A stretch of DNA of 55,189 nt from contig NZ_JABXKI010000236.1 in NCBI RefSeq assembly GCF_017115095.1, forward strand, positions 1-55,189, given 5' to 3'. The translations under genes and the position numbers were made by a program. A model generated the notes under the pieces. The model had not been told where the DNA came from. It saw only the letters and a list, made by a program, of their open reading frames with translations, and did not search any database. Below are positions 24,918 through 33,539 of the stretch, one piece after another. Origin of the DNA: Nostoc sp. NMS4 (GTDB lineage: Bacteria; Cyanobacteriota; Cyanobacteriia; Cyanobacteriales; Nostocaceae). The stretch's first letter is position 1; the number at the start of each line of letters is the position of its first letter.

Positions 24918-25946
24918 CTACTTTTTATTCCAGAAGAAATCTTTGTCAATTTGCTCTGTCCGAATCAGATACTCTAGCTGTTTTAAGCGAGTAAATCCTC
25001 TAAACAAGAAAGTATCTTCAGCCATGTGTATTTGACTGAATAAATCAAATAGCTGCTGGGCACCAAGTCGGGCATTCCAATCACACTTAAATCCGGGTAG
25101 GATTGTATTGATTTTCTCGAAGGATACGCGATAGCTGCGGTTATCTGCGCCGTTGTCACCAAAGGACAATTTACAATCGGGGAAAACATCAGCAATAATT
25201 TCCGCGATTTCTTTAACGCGATAATTGTTTGCTGTATCTCCCACGTTGAAGATTTGGTTATGTACAATGTCTCGTGGTGCTTCTAAGGTGCAGACTATTG
25301 CTTTGCAAATATCCAGTGCGTGGACTAATGGCCGCCAAGGTGTACCATCACTAATCATTTTGATTTCTTTGCTAGTCCATGCCAACCCTGCTAAGTTATT
25401 TAAAACAATATCAAAGCGCATTCTGGGAGACGCACCAAAGGCTGTAGCATTCCGCATAAAGGTGGGTGAGAAGTCATCGTCAGCGAGTGGTCTGACATCT
25501 CTTTCTACAAGAGTTTTGCATTCTGCGTAGGCTGTTTGAGGATTAACTGATGATTGTTCTGTGACATCACCTGCGGTAGCAACACCATAGACACTGCACG
25601 AAGACATATATACGAAGCGACGCACACCCATAGCCTTAGCCAAACTAGCTAGACGAACTGAACCCACATGATTAATTTCGTAGGTAATATTTGGTGCCAA
25701 TTGTCCGGCGGGGTCGTTGGAGAGTTCCGCCATGTGAACTATGGCTTCAATACCTTCCAAATCATCAGGGGTGATGTTGCGGATATCTTTGTTGAGGGTT
25801 TTAGGTGTTACTCCACTAGGGTTGTATAGCCAACCAACTTTATAGAAGCCGGTATCTAAACCAATAACTTCATGTCCTCGTTCGATTAACAGAGGCGGTA
25901 ATAATGAACCTAAATAGCCTTCTGTTCCAGTTACTAATATTTTCAT
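24918..25946 (-). CDS. NAD-dependent epimerase/dehydratase (extended SDR)
   Basis: A 342-residue extended short-chain dehydrogenase. The cofactor loop is TGTEGYLG (residues 6-13), the catalytic serine region is YMSSCSVYG (113-121), and the YxxxK pair is Y140/K144 in TAYAECK. It would epimerise or dehydrate a nucleotide sugar. Its partner RfbF makes CDP-glucose, so a CDP-glucose-derived keto sugar is the likely substrate. It lacks the longer N-terminus usual in RfbG-type CDP-glucose 4,6-dehydratases, so that name is not used. AAAGGAA precedes the ATG. Confidence 0.82.
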   Translation of the reverse strand: MKILVTGTEGYLGSLLPPLLIERGHEVIGLDTGFYKVGWLYNPSGVTPKTLNKDIRNITPDDLEGIEAIVHMAELSNDPAGQLAPNITYEINHVGSVRLASLAKAMGVRRFVYMSSCSVYGVATAGDVTEQSSVNPQTAYAECKTLVERDVRPLADDDFSPTFMRNATAFGASPRMRFDIVLNNLAGLAWTSKEIKMISDGTPWRPLVHALDICKAIVCTLEAPRDIVHNQIFNVGDTANNYRVKEIAEIIADVFPDCKLSFGDNGADNRSYRVSFEKINTILPGFKCDWNARLGAQQLFDLFSQIHMAEDTFLFRGFTRLKQLEYLIRTEQIDKDFFWNKK

Positions 25947-26230
25947 TGTGGTTAATTCCTTTGTATTGATGAGTTAAATTCTTCGTTTAGTATGGACGCA
26001 CAGATGTACGCCCTACAGCGTGTTGCATCTAGAAGGGAAGCGCTATATTTTTCGTTTGTATGCAATAACTAGACGCGATTCATCGCGTCTCTACAAATGG
26101 TGTATTTGTCGCATTCTTTTTTCCAATTGGTATTACCCGTCCCTTGTATTTCCAGACAGGTGAAGAAAAGATGCCTACTATACAAGATTCATCGTTTTAT
26201 TCAGCAGCCCGGAAATAACAACTATGATAT

Positions 26231-27445
26231 CTATGCAGTGACTACACTATCTAGATGCGAAAGCTGGGGAATTTCTGCTACAAGCGCTTTGCCAATTTCT
26301 AGAGAAGATGTGGCCGCAGGAGAAGGAGCATTGCAAACATGAATGGAGTTTTGACCGGAAACAATCAAAAAGTCGTCTACAAGCTTGCCATCGTTCATTA
26401 AGGCTTGAGCGCGGACTCCTGCATGGGTGGGAACTAAGTCTTCTGCTTGAACTTCGGGAATTAGTTTTTGTAAACTTCTGGTGAAGGCTGCTTTGCTAAA
26501 AGAACGAATGATTTCTTGAATGCCTTCAGGCGCGTGTTTAGCTGCCAACTTCCAGAAACCGGGATAGGTGATGACTTCTAGGAAATCCCGTAAGTCAAAG
26601 TCGGTTTTTTTGTAACCTTCGCGTTTGAGGGATAGAACCGCGTTTGGCCCTGCATGGACGCTACCATCAATCATCCGGGTAAAGTGGACACCCAGGAAGG
26701 GGAAATCTGGATTGGGTACTGGGTAAATTAGTGTTTTGACCAGATAGCGTTTTTCTGGGGTGAGTTCGTAGTATTCTCCCCGGAATGGGACAATTTTTGC
26801 TTGGGGTTCAACTTGACCTAGTTTTGCGGTGCGATCGCTATGCAATCCAGTACAATTAATTACAAAGCGGGTTTCAAAGTTACCTTTGTTTGTTTGCAGT
26901 ACCTGATTTTTACCACTTGGAGAGATTTTCAGGACTTTTGTATTCAGGTGCAAATCTCCACCCTGCTGTTGAATTAGCTGGGCATATTTCAAACAAACTT
27001 GCTTGTAATTAACAATCCCAGTTGACGATACCCGAATTCCACCTACACATCTGACGTGAGGTTCAATTTCCTTGACTTCTTCGGGGCTGATTCTCTGGAC
27101 TTCTATGCCATTGTCTAAGCCGCGTTGGTAGAGATTTTCTAAGCGTGGTAGTTCTTGTTCTTCAGTTGCAACAATCACCTTACCACAAACTTCATGGTCA
27201 ATTCCATGCTCTTGGCAGAATTCTACCATTGAACGAGAACCATCACGACAAAATTTAGCTTTGAAACTCCCTGGCTTGTAGTAAATACCAGAATGAATCA
27301 CCCCGCTATTATTACCGGTTTGGTGAAATGCCCATTGGCTCTCTTTTTCTAGTACTAAAATACGCGCATTGGGATAGCGTTTTCCTAAAGCCAACGCTGT
27401 CGAAAGCCCAACTATTCCCCCACCTATAATCGCAAAATCATACAT
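26231..27445 (-). CDS. lhgO: L-2-hydroxyglutarate oxidase (LhgO family)
   Basis: A 404-residue FAD enzyme of the DAO superfamily. IIGGGIVGLSTALALGKRYP forms the FAD site at the N-terminus, HQTGNNSGVIHSGIYYKPGS is the family-specific motif after it, and the C-terminus has ICNAPSPAATSSL-like residues (HVCNAPSPAATSS). LhgO oxidises L-2-hydroxyglutarate to 2-oxoglutarate. Here it is the second gene of the polysaccharide island, and a 2-oxoglutarate-dependent dioxygenase lies four genes further on. A link between the two through 2-oxoglutarate, or a related reaction on a sugar acid, is possible but inferred. Confidence 0.85.
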   Translation of the reverse strand: MYDFAIIGGGIVGLSTALALGKRYPNARILVLEKESQWAFHQTGNNSGVIHSGIYYKPGSFKAKFCRDGSRSMVEFCQEHGIDHEVCGKVIVATEEQELPRLENLYQRGLDNGIEVQRISPEEVKEIEPHVRCVGGIRVSSTGIVNYKQVCLKYAQLIQQQGGDLHLNTKVLKISPSGKNQVLQTNKGNFETRFVINCTGLHSDRTAKLGQVEPQAKIVPFRGEYYELTPEKRYLVKTLIYPVPNPDFPFLGVHFTRMIDGSVHAGPNAVLSLKREGYKKTDFDLRDFLEVITYPGFWKLAAKHAPEGIQEIIRSFSKAAFTRSLQKLIPEVQAEDLVPTHAGVRAQALMNDGKLVDDFLIVSGQNSIHVCNAPSPAATSSLEIGKALVAEIPQLSHLDSVVTA

Positions 27446-27486
27446 TAGTATTATCGCACTTCAAATTACAGTAAATCTATAAAGTC

Positions 27487-27564
27487 ATTGGGCATTGGGC
27501 ATTGGGCATTGGGCATTGGGCATTGGGCAAATGGGAAAACTCTGCTCCCTGCTCCCTGCTCCCC
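27487..27564. repeat. Heptameric repeats (CATTGGG)n and (CTCCCTG)n
   Basis: Six tandem copies of CATTGGG at 27487-27528, then about three copies of CTCCCTG at 27544-27564. The second run ends directly at the TAA stop of the CDP-glucose synthase gene (27565-27567). Confidence 0.85.
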
Positions 27565-28338
27565 TTACCATACCTTCCAAGGAGCCTGATTATTTTTCCA
27601 CAGCCCATCGAGATAGTTTTTGTCGCGTAAAGTATCCATTGGTTGCCAAAATCCATCATGTCTGAAAGCAGATAGCTGTTCCATATCAGCTAGCTTTTCT
27701 AATGGCTCTTGCTCCCACACGGTAGAATCATCAGCAATTAAGTTGATTACTTCTGGTTCTAACACAAAATAACCGCCATTAATCCAAGCTCCATCGCCTT
27801 CGGGTTTTTCCCGAAAGCTGGTAATTTTGGTTTGCTCATATCCTAAAGAAATGGCACCAAAACGTCCGGCTGGTTGAACGGCTGTGAGTGTTCCTAAGCT
27901 ATTTTGTTCTTTGTGAAACTTCACTAGCTCGGTGATATTAATATTACTTACACCATCACCATAAGTAAAGCAAAAAGTTTCATTACCAAGATGTTCGCTG
28001 ATTCGCTTTAGGCGACCGCCTGTCATTGTATTATCACCCGTATTTACTAAGGTGACGCGCCAGGGTTCGGCATAACCAGAATGTACGTTCATCTGGTTAA
28101 AGCGCATATCAAAGGTAACATCTGACATGTGTAAGAAGTAGTTAGCAAAATACTCTTTAATTATGTAGCCTTTGTAACCACAACAAATGATGAAGTCATT
28201 AATGCCGTGGGCAGAGTAAGTTTTCATTATGTGCCAGAGAATTGGCTTACCACCAATCTCAACCATCGGCTTAGGTCTGATACTAGTTTCTTCACTGAGG
28301 CGTGTACCAAGACCTCCAGCCAAAATCACCGCTTTCAT
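27565..28338 (-). CDS. rfbF: Glucose-1-phosphate cytidylyltransferase
   Basis: A 257-residue nucleotidyltransferase making CDP-glucose from CTP and glucose-1-phosphate. The N-terminus MKAVILAGGLGTRLSEETS is the nucleotide-binding signature, KPMVEIGGKPILWHIMK follows it, and FCFTYGDGVSNINI holds the metal-binding aspartate. I chose ATG at 28338, not the in-frame ATG at 28446. The family always starts at MKAVILAGG, the length of 257 is the family norm, and GAGG lies nine bases upstream. This is the first gene of the polysaccharide island; CDP-glucose points to a deoxy or branched sugar. Confidence 0.92.
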   Translation of the reverse strand: MKAVILAGGLGTRLSEETSIRPKPMVEIGGKPILWHIMKTYSAHGINDFIICCGYKGYIIKEYFANYFLHMSDVTFDMRFNQMNVHSGYAEPWRVTLVNTGDNTMTGGRLKRISEHLGNETFCFTYGDGVSNINITELVKFHKEQNSLGTLTAVQPAGRFGAISLGYEQTKITSFREKPEGDGAWINGGYFVLEPEVINLIADDSTVWEQEPLEKLADMEQLSAFRHDGFWQPMDTLRDKNYLDGLWKNNQAPWKVW

Positions 28339-28664
28339 GCAATTACCTCGAAGATTTGTAGGGATATGATTATTTGACTTTTTCGAGATGAAGAGGATGC
28401 ACTTAAAGGGAGAGAAATGTATTTCTGATTTCTGTTTCTCCGTCAATAATCTAACTGTAATTTCCGGTGAAATTATAAAGGGAATATAAATTAAAATCTT
28501 TTCTATATAAAAGCTCTATGAATATCTATAAATACAGAAATCAATTACTCAATAAAATAAAAATATCACCTAAAAAATAACTAGGGTTAGCTGGCGCTAA
28601 TCCTAGTCAGGCTTGATTTTTCAATCAAAACCAATAATATGTTAGTAACAAAACTTACTTGTTT
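28339..28664. promoter_or_regulatory. Upstream region of the polysaccharide island
   Basis: A 326-base A+T-rich gap lies between the first island gene and the TPR-kinase gene, both on the minus strand. It must hold the promoter of the island unless it is read through from the kinase operon. I see no clear NtcA or DevR-type site by eye. A short inverted repeat CTAGGGTTAGCTGGCGCTAATCCTAG (28581-28606) may be the kinase-gene terminator. Confidence 0.35.
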
Positions 28665-30833
28665 CTAGTTAGTTTTCTCCACATTACTTGAGCCTTGGAA
28701 TAAAGGGTCACATTTGTTTTCGATGACTACACACATATTACTGAGTGCTTGCTGATAATTATCCATGTCATCTTGCTCAAGAAAAATTTTGGCAGATGCC
28801 TGTATATCTTCGACAGCTTTTGTCTGGTTTTTGTTAGATTCACTACCGCCATATTGTGCCAGTTCATAGCGAACCATGCCTCGTTTGAGATATGCTTTTG
28901 CTAGTCTGGGACTTAAGGTTAATGCTTCGTTAAAGTCAGCGATCGCTTGGTTATATTCTTGCTGATAATTGCTGCTATATTGAGCAATTTGATAATAGAC
29001 TACACCCCGTTGGAAGTAAGCTTCGGCTTTAGAAACATTAAGTTTTATTGCCTGAGTAAAATCTGCGATCGCCTTTTTGTAAACTTGTTGAGATTCACCG
29101 CTATATTTAGCCATTTGAGCGCGGACAATCCCCCGTCTGATATAAGCTTCAATTTCATTATTATCCAGACCGATGGCTCGATTATAGTCTGCGATCGCTT
29201 GGTTATATTGTTGATCGGGATCGTTGCTATATTCAGCGAGCATATAGCGGGCATTGCCCCGATTTACCAGAGCTTTAACTTGATTGGGATTGATTTTCAG
29301 AGCTTGACTATAATCTGTAACTGCTCCTTCGTAATCTTTCAAGTTATAGCGGGCATTTCCACGATTTACAATCGCTCTAGCGTGTGTCGGTTCTTGTTCA
29401 ATTGCTTGGCTAAAGTTGACAATTGCTTTCTCATAGTCTCGCTCTTTGTAAGCCGTATAACCTTGCTGATAGGAATCAGCGAAACTGAGTTTGTTATTTG
29501 ACTGGGGAGACTTGATTGTTTGTTGGGTGTAAGCATTTTGGGAAACCAACGGCTGAGTAAATTTAATCATTACGTCTGCATATCCCAATAAACCAAAACC
29601 GAGCAAGCAACAAATAACCGGGTACAACTTTGACCTTTTGGAAGGTTTATAATATGAACCGCTCGGAGTCATTACTGGCTGCCAGTAATTAGCTACCTGC
29701 GGTGACATGGCTCGCTGGGGAAAATGCGGTGTCTGATTGTAGCGCTTTCTGGCTTTGACTCGCGGTTGGAGATGTTCTCTAGCTTCTATAGCCCGATGTG
29801 ATGGGAAGGGGTCACGTCCGCCTAATCGCACGGTACGTTCACACCACGGACAACTACGCATGTGGTTGTTGTAGCGATGCTGGGGATTTGTCGTGCAGGT
29901 AATTAGGGATTCTTCGGCTTCAGCAATTGCCGAGAGCCAAGTCTGGGCGCTGGGGCGTAGTTGTGGATTATTATGACCCTCTTCAAAACAACGGACAAAT
30001 AATTCCTGTAAGCTGGGATGAAGAATTTCCCAAGGGGGAGCAATGGGTGTCGGTAGGTAGGGTACGTAACGCTTTTCGCTGTAGGTAAAATGACCTGATG
30101 CAATGCGGGCTTCGTAGGGTGGTGGCTCAATCGCACCTTGAAAAATCCCCGAAAATGGGTGAGTGCCTTCCATCAAGAGTTGAAATACTAGCACCCCTAA
30201 CCCAAATAAATCGTGAGAGATTTGGCGATCGTGCTGGGCAAAAGTTTTATTCTGTAGTTCTGGTGGCGTAAACTCTGGTTTACCGACTGGACAGCGATAA
30301 ACGACATTGTTATGTGGGTCGGTTACTTGGAAAGAGTCTGTGTCTATCAATGTCACCAGTGCCGTATCACTGACAAGGATATTAGACTCGTTCACATCAC
30401 CAATGCAATATCCACTGGCGTGCAAAGCGGCAAAAGCTGCTGCCAAGTTACGAGCCGTGCGGAGCAGGTACTGATAGTTGAATAGGGGGCAGTGTTGCCG
30501 ACGGGTTCTGGGGTTGTAAAAGTCGATGATTGGACGCATCCCCTGAATACGTGGCATCAAAAAGCCCAGGATGCTATTTTTGCCATCTGCCGCCCGTAAT
30601 AAATCCTCTGGCCAAGCGATAGAGATATGCCCTAAACTCGCCGTAGGGTTTTCTGGCGGGTTGGCAAGCATCGCCTGGAGTTTATCGGCATGGGCAGTGG
30701 TTGGCTTGTGGTAAATCTTCGCCACCAAATTGTTATCGGATGGGAGTGCATAAACGCAAGCTTCACCGCCACGTCCCAAACTGACATTGAGACTGAGGAT
30801 TTCTTTTCTGGGGGAACAACGTAGTACCTGCAT
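28665..30833 (-). CDS. TerY-P triad protein kinase with zinc-ribbon and TPR repeats
   Basis: A 722-residue protein. An atypical Ser/Thr kinase domain (about 1-305) has a glycine loop SLGRGGEACVY (18-28), K39 in VAKIYHK, catalytic loop GDVNESN (145-151) in place of HRDxxxxN, and LIDTDSF (162-168) in place of DFG. A cysteine pair region follows with C313 and CPWC (328-331), probably a zinc ribbon, then one membrane helix (404-423) and about five TPR repeats (453-700). Kinase, PP2C and vWA genes in a row are the TerY-P triad known from bacterial stress systems. The gene lies 56 bases after the PP2C gene. Its targets are unknown. Confidence 0.85.
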   Translation of the reverse strand: MQVLRCSPRKEILSLNVSLGRGGEACVYALPSDNNLVAKIYHKPTTAHADKLQAMLANPPENPTASLGHISIAWPEDLLRAADGKNSILGFLMPRIQGMRPIIDFYNPRTRRQHCPLFNYQYLLRTARNLAAAFAALHASGYCIGDVNESNILVSDTALVTLIDTDSFQVTDPHNNVVYRCPVGKPEFTPPELQNKTFAQHDRQISHDLFGLGVLVFQLLMEGTHPFSGIFQGAIEPPPYEARIASGHFTYSEKRYVPYLPTPIAPPWEILHPSLQELFVRCFEEGHNNPQLRPSAQTWLSAIAEAEESLITCTTNPQHRYNNHMRSCPWCERTVRLGGRDPFPSHRAIEAREHLQPRVKARKRYNQTPHFPQRAMSPQVANYWQPVMTPSGSYYKPSKRSKLYPVICCLLGFGLLGYADVMIKFTQPLVSQNAYTQQTIKSPQSNNKLSFADSYQQGYTAYKERDYEKAIVNFSQAIEQEPTHARAIVNRGNARYNLKDYEGAVTDYSQALKINPNQVKALVNRGNARYMLAEYSNDPDQQYNQAIADYNRAIGLDNNEIEAYIRRGIVRAQMAKYSGESQQVYKKAIADFTQAIKLNVSKAEAYFQRGVVYYQIAQYSSNYQQEYNQAIADFNEALTLSPRLAKAYLKRGMVRYELAQYGGSESNKNQTKAVEDIQASAKIFLEQDDMDNYQQALSNMCVVIENKCDPLFQGSSNVEKTN

Positions 30834-30889
30834 AATGAATTACCGCTAACGGGAGTGATTGTAAGATGTGAAACCTGTAGATTGCTTGC

Positions 30890-31672
30890 TCATGAGTCGT
30901 TGAATGCGGCTATAATGAGTGTTAAATCATCATCAGTGCGTTGTGTAATCCGCTCAGAGCGTAAAAATTTTACCAATTGCTCCTTCGCTTCTGTCTTATC
31001 CTCGGTATTGGCGACAAATTCAAACAACGGAAAAAAGAACGGTTTGTGAGGTTCGCCAACAACCATATTCAAAGCCAGCATTTGTAACCCGTCGGTAATT
31101 ATACCAACGTTTACTATGTCTGTGCGCCATAATCTCATTTGTGCTGTATCTAAGGCATGAGGCGAAGTTAAGAAAGTGGTTTCGTTAATGTATTCACCAC
31201 TGTCTGGCATAGTCAGTGCCAGCAGGTTGCCCAGACGATCTTTTGCCACTGCCAAACCATCACCTATCTGCACCACAGCTACTACATCTGGTGTGGCAAC
31301 TAGCATAATTAAGGTAGTTGCTAAATCTTGAGGCTGTTTGTCACAAGTAACTGCCTCAGCTTCCACAGCTTTTTTGGCGGCGAATATGGCATCATTTAAG
31401 AGCGATCGCACATCAGCATCATCAGTCAAACTTTTTCGGGTCAGCCCTTTGGTTGAAAGGTTTTCGATTGCTGTTTCCACAGCAACCATCGCTCCCACTT
31501 TCCCAAGGCTGGCAGAACCCGCCCCATCTGCGGCGGCAGCCACTAAAACATTATCTGACAATATCTGCCAATGATGAGCATCCTGACATAATTGATTGTT
31601 TTTTAAGTGACTTGTACCACATACAGATGCAGCCACAATCCGCCATTGAGCAATCTGTTTTGATATATTCAT
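30890..31672 (-). CDS. PP2C-type protein phosphatase of the TerY-P triad
   Basis: A 260-residue phosphatase. The metal-binding pattern QDAHHW (early), AAAADGAGSASLGKVGA and VVAVVQIGDG match PP2C-like enzymes that pair with TerY-P kinases. It should reverse phosphorylation made by the adjacent kinase. I chose ATG at 31672, twelve codons inside the longest frame (31708), because the family homology starts soon after WRIVAASV and neither start has a strong ribosome site. The upstream vWA gene is separated by an unusual 446-base gap containing a possible transposon remnant. Confidence 0.82.
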   Translation of the reverse strand: MNISKQIAQWRIVAASVCGTSHLKNNQLCQDAHHWQILSDNVLVAAAADGAGSASLGKVGAMVAVETAIENLSTKGLTRKSLTDDADVRSLLNDAIFAAKKAVEAEAVTCDKQPQDLATTLIMLVATPDVVAVVQIGDGLAVAKDRLGNLLALTMPDSGEYINETTFLTSPHALDTAQMRLWRTDIVNVGIITDGLQMLALNMVVGEPHKPFFFPLFEFVANTEDKTEAKEQLVKFLRSERITQRTDDDLTLIIAAFNDS

Positions 31673-31832
31673 AAATTTTTTTCCAGCAGCTAGCTGTGTA
31701 AACATCAAGCTGCAATTTTTAACGTGTCGCGGAAGTCCCCACCTTCAATGTACTCATCAGGTGCGGATTGTAAGCGGGGGATGAGGATTACATCTGGAAT
31801 TGATTTAAAACTCAAGTAAAAACAAATTCTGG

Positions 31833-32122
31833 ATGTATGACGAATCCCTAGTACTTTCTGGTAAGATAGCTACTGTCTTGACCCTCCGGGTTCAAAATCG
31901 CTCTACTTGGGGAAACCCCAAGACCGCGTTTTTCACCATCAATGCCATAAGCGAAAACCAAGCTAATAGGTATATGTCGCAAGAGAAAGATTTGGGTCTT
32001 GGGAACCAGGACTCCTGCCCTTGGAGGGAATGTCAGACCAAAAAAACTAGGGAGTTTTTGAGGCTATTCCCGATGAATTGGGAAGCTCAGACTTCAGCAT
32101 TAGGCAAGTCTGAGTAGTTCAC
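31833..32122. mobile_element. Possible IS200/IS605-type (TnpB element) remnant
   Basis: The right end has a stem TCAGACTT / AAGTCTGA (32087-32094 with 32106-32113) followed directly by GTAGTTCAC. This is the subterminal hairpin and end sequence typical of cyanobacterial IS605/TnpB elements as I know them. Preceding it are AATGTCAGACC and a TTCCC/GGGAA stem. No tnpA or intact tnpB is present, so it would be an internal-deletion derivative or a stranded right end. The left boundary is uncertain. Confidence 0.45.
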
Positions 32123-32820
32123 ACAGTCCCCCAACCAATGGGCGGTAGTGCTACCTGTTCGTCTACTTGTGAATGAGAAACAGCTGACATACTAGTTGAC
32201 AGCCAGACAAACATCTCAATAAAATTTAATCCTTTAAGCTTTAGGGGAGTACGTACAGTTATCTGATTTAAACGCGTCATATTCGCATTTTCTACACCAA
32301 CTGTAAAAAATGCTACGCGCTTATTCGCCTCGTCTCCCTGTAAGCGCTGGGATGCTTGCTCGACTATATGCTCTAACTCGCCTTGCGGTTCTCCATCGGT
32401 AATCATAAATACCCAAGGACGATAGTAAGCAATCCCATTGGCACGATACTGAGATTTCCGCTCTTGAATTATGTCCAAAGCTTTATGAATGCCCGCACCC
32501 ATTGTAGTCAAGCCCTGTGCTGTCAAAATCGGCGGGTTGAATTGATCGGCAGTCACAAAATCTTGAACTACATTGATATTACTATCAAAAGTCACGATCG
32601 CCACTTCCACCCGTCTGGCAGCTAAGGAATTTTTGACTAATTCATCCTTTAAGCTTAGTAAACCTTGATTTAAAGCCTCAATTGGCTCTCCTTGCATCGA
32701 CCCAGATGTGTCTAATAAAAGTACACAAGGACAACGTGGTTCTGGGTTCTCAGCAAATTCTACTACTTCATCAAGTCTTAATGTATCATGCATAACTTTT
32801 TGTGTTATGTTAAAGTTCAA
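32119..32820 (-). CDS. vWA domain protein of the TerY-P triad (TerY-like)
   Basis: A 233-residue von Willebrand factor A domain. The metal-ion-dependent adhesion site has DTSGSM (37-42), a threonine in TTMGAGIHKAL and the aspartate in MITDGEPQGE. TerY-like vWA proteins act with the neighbouring kinase and PP2C in the cytoplasm, probably as a scaffold or sensor. It is the first gene of the triad on this strand. Its TGA stop (32119-32121) lies within the TTCAC end of the putative IS605-type remnant. Confidence 0.85.
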   Translation of the reverse strand: MNFNITQKVMHDTLRLDEVVEFAENPEPRCPCVLLLDTSGSMQGEPIEALNQGLLSLKDELVKNSLAARRVEVAIVTFDSNINVVQDFVTADQFNPPILTAQGLTTMGAGIHKALDIIQERKSQYRANGIAYYRPWVFMITDGEPQGELEHIVEQASQRLQGDEANKRVAFFTVGVENANMTRLNQITVRTPLKLKGLNFIEMFVWLSTSMSAVSHSQVDEQVALPPIGWGTV

Positions 32821-33539
32821 AGCTTTATTTTCCCTTTCTCAGAGTATATAATTTCCATCGTCTCGGCGACTATAGAATATAGTATCTAGTGGTAGATGCT
32901 CTAATCTTTATTAAACAAATTATTTTCATGAAGTTCTCTATATATTTAAGATGAACTTGAGTACAGCTTAGTTTAGCAAAAAAGAGTTTATCAAAACCCA
33001 GCATTACCTGTTGTAATGTATCTACCAAAAAGTTATATCCATTAAACCTACAGTACAATAAATACGTAAACTTTCCTAGATAAGTTTTTAAAGATTTTAT
33101 GTAGAATAATGGTTTCTTTAGGGAAAAATAATTAACCATAATTAAGCTCGTTAACTCTAGAAGTATACCAGTGTAACTGTGCGAACTTGGAATCAAATTT
33201 GCCTCTTAAAGTGAGTGGGCATAAATAAACGTCATTATTCAGGTCTTTACTCAAGAGTTATCAGTAGTTAGTAAAATCCAGAATTAACCAACATCTACTG
33301 ATAATCTAGCTATGATGGATGCTTACCTTTATTCATACCTACTTGCTTTTTGAGATAGATTAAGTAAGGTGTGCTAAATGTAACAAGAGAGCTAGAAAGC
33401 TTACAATTTTTAATATATGTACATATTTTCAAACAAATAATTTTTTGGTAGAAAAATATTACAAAGAAAAAATACTTTATAGCTCATATTTTCAATCTAC
33501 AAATGTTCGGTTGTTGATTCCGCAAAAAACTTGAAAAAT
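32821..33539. other. A+T-rich intergenic region
   Basis: A 719-base divergent gap between the vWA gene (minus) and the PATAN regulator (plus). It should contain both promoters. It contains a long minus-strand reading frame (32870-33196) whose product has no motif and an odd composition, so I do not call it a gene. I see no repeat family here. Confidence 0.4.

Noticed and set aside
27487..27528. CATTGGG tandem as possible regulatory iteron
   Set aside because: No replication gene nearby and the same class of heptamer repeat occurs across the window at gene ends.
28339..28446. Longer start for the CDP-glucose synthase
   Set aside because: The extra 36 residues do not match the family, and the internal ATG has a ribosome site and the family's N-terminal motif.
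28947..29501. 184-codon plus-strand open frame opposite the TPR-kinase gene
   Set aside because: It is antisense to the TPR region, rich in Ile/Leu/Phe as expected from the reverse of TPR codons, and has no family motif or ribosome site.
30855..31049. Plus-strand open frame opposite the PP2C gene
   Set aside because: A shadow of the PP2C coding sequence with no supporting motif.
31880..31920. GGGTTCAAAATC as a tRNA T-arm
   Set aside because: No matching acceptor or anticodon stem around it; it lies in the mobile-element remnant.
31833..32117. 94-codon plus-strand open frame between vWA and PP2C genes
   Set aside because: It reads through hairpins typical of a transposon end and has no conserved domain; treated as part of a mobile-element remnant.
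32870..33196. 108-codon minus-strand open frame in the A+T-rich gap
   Set aside because: Composition (many Tyr, Phe, Leu, Lys) matches random A+T-rich DNA and no motif or ribosome site is seen.
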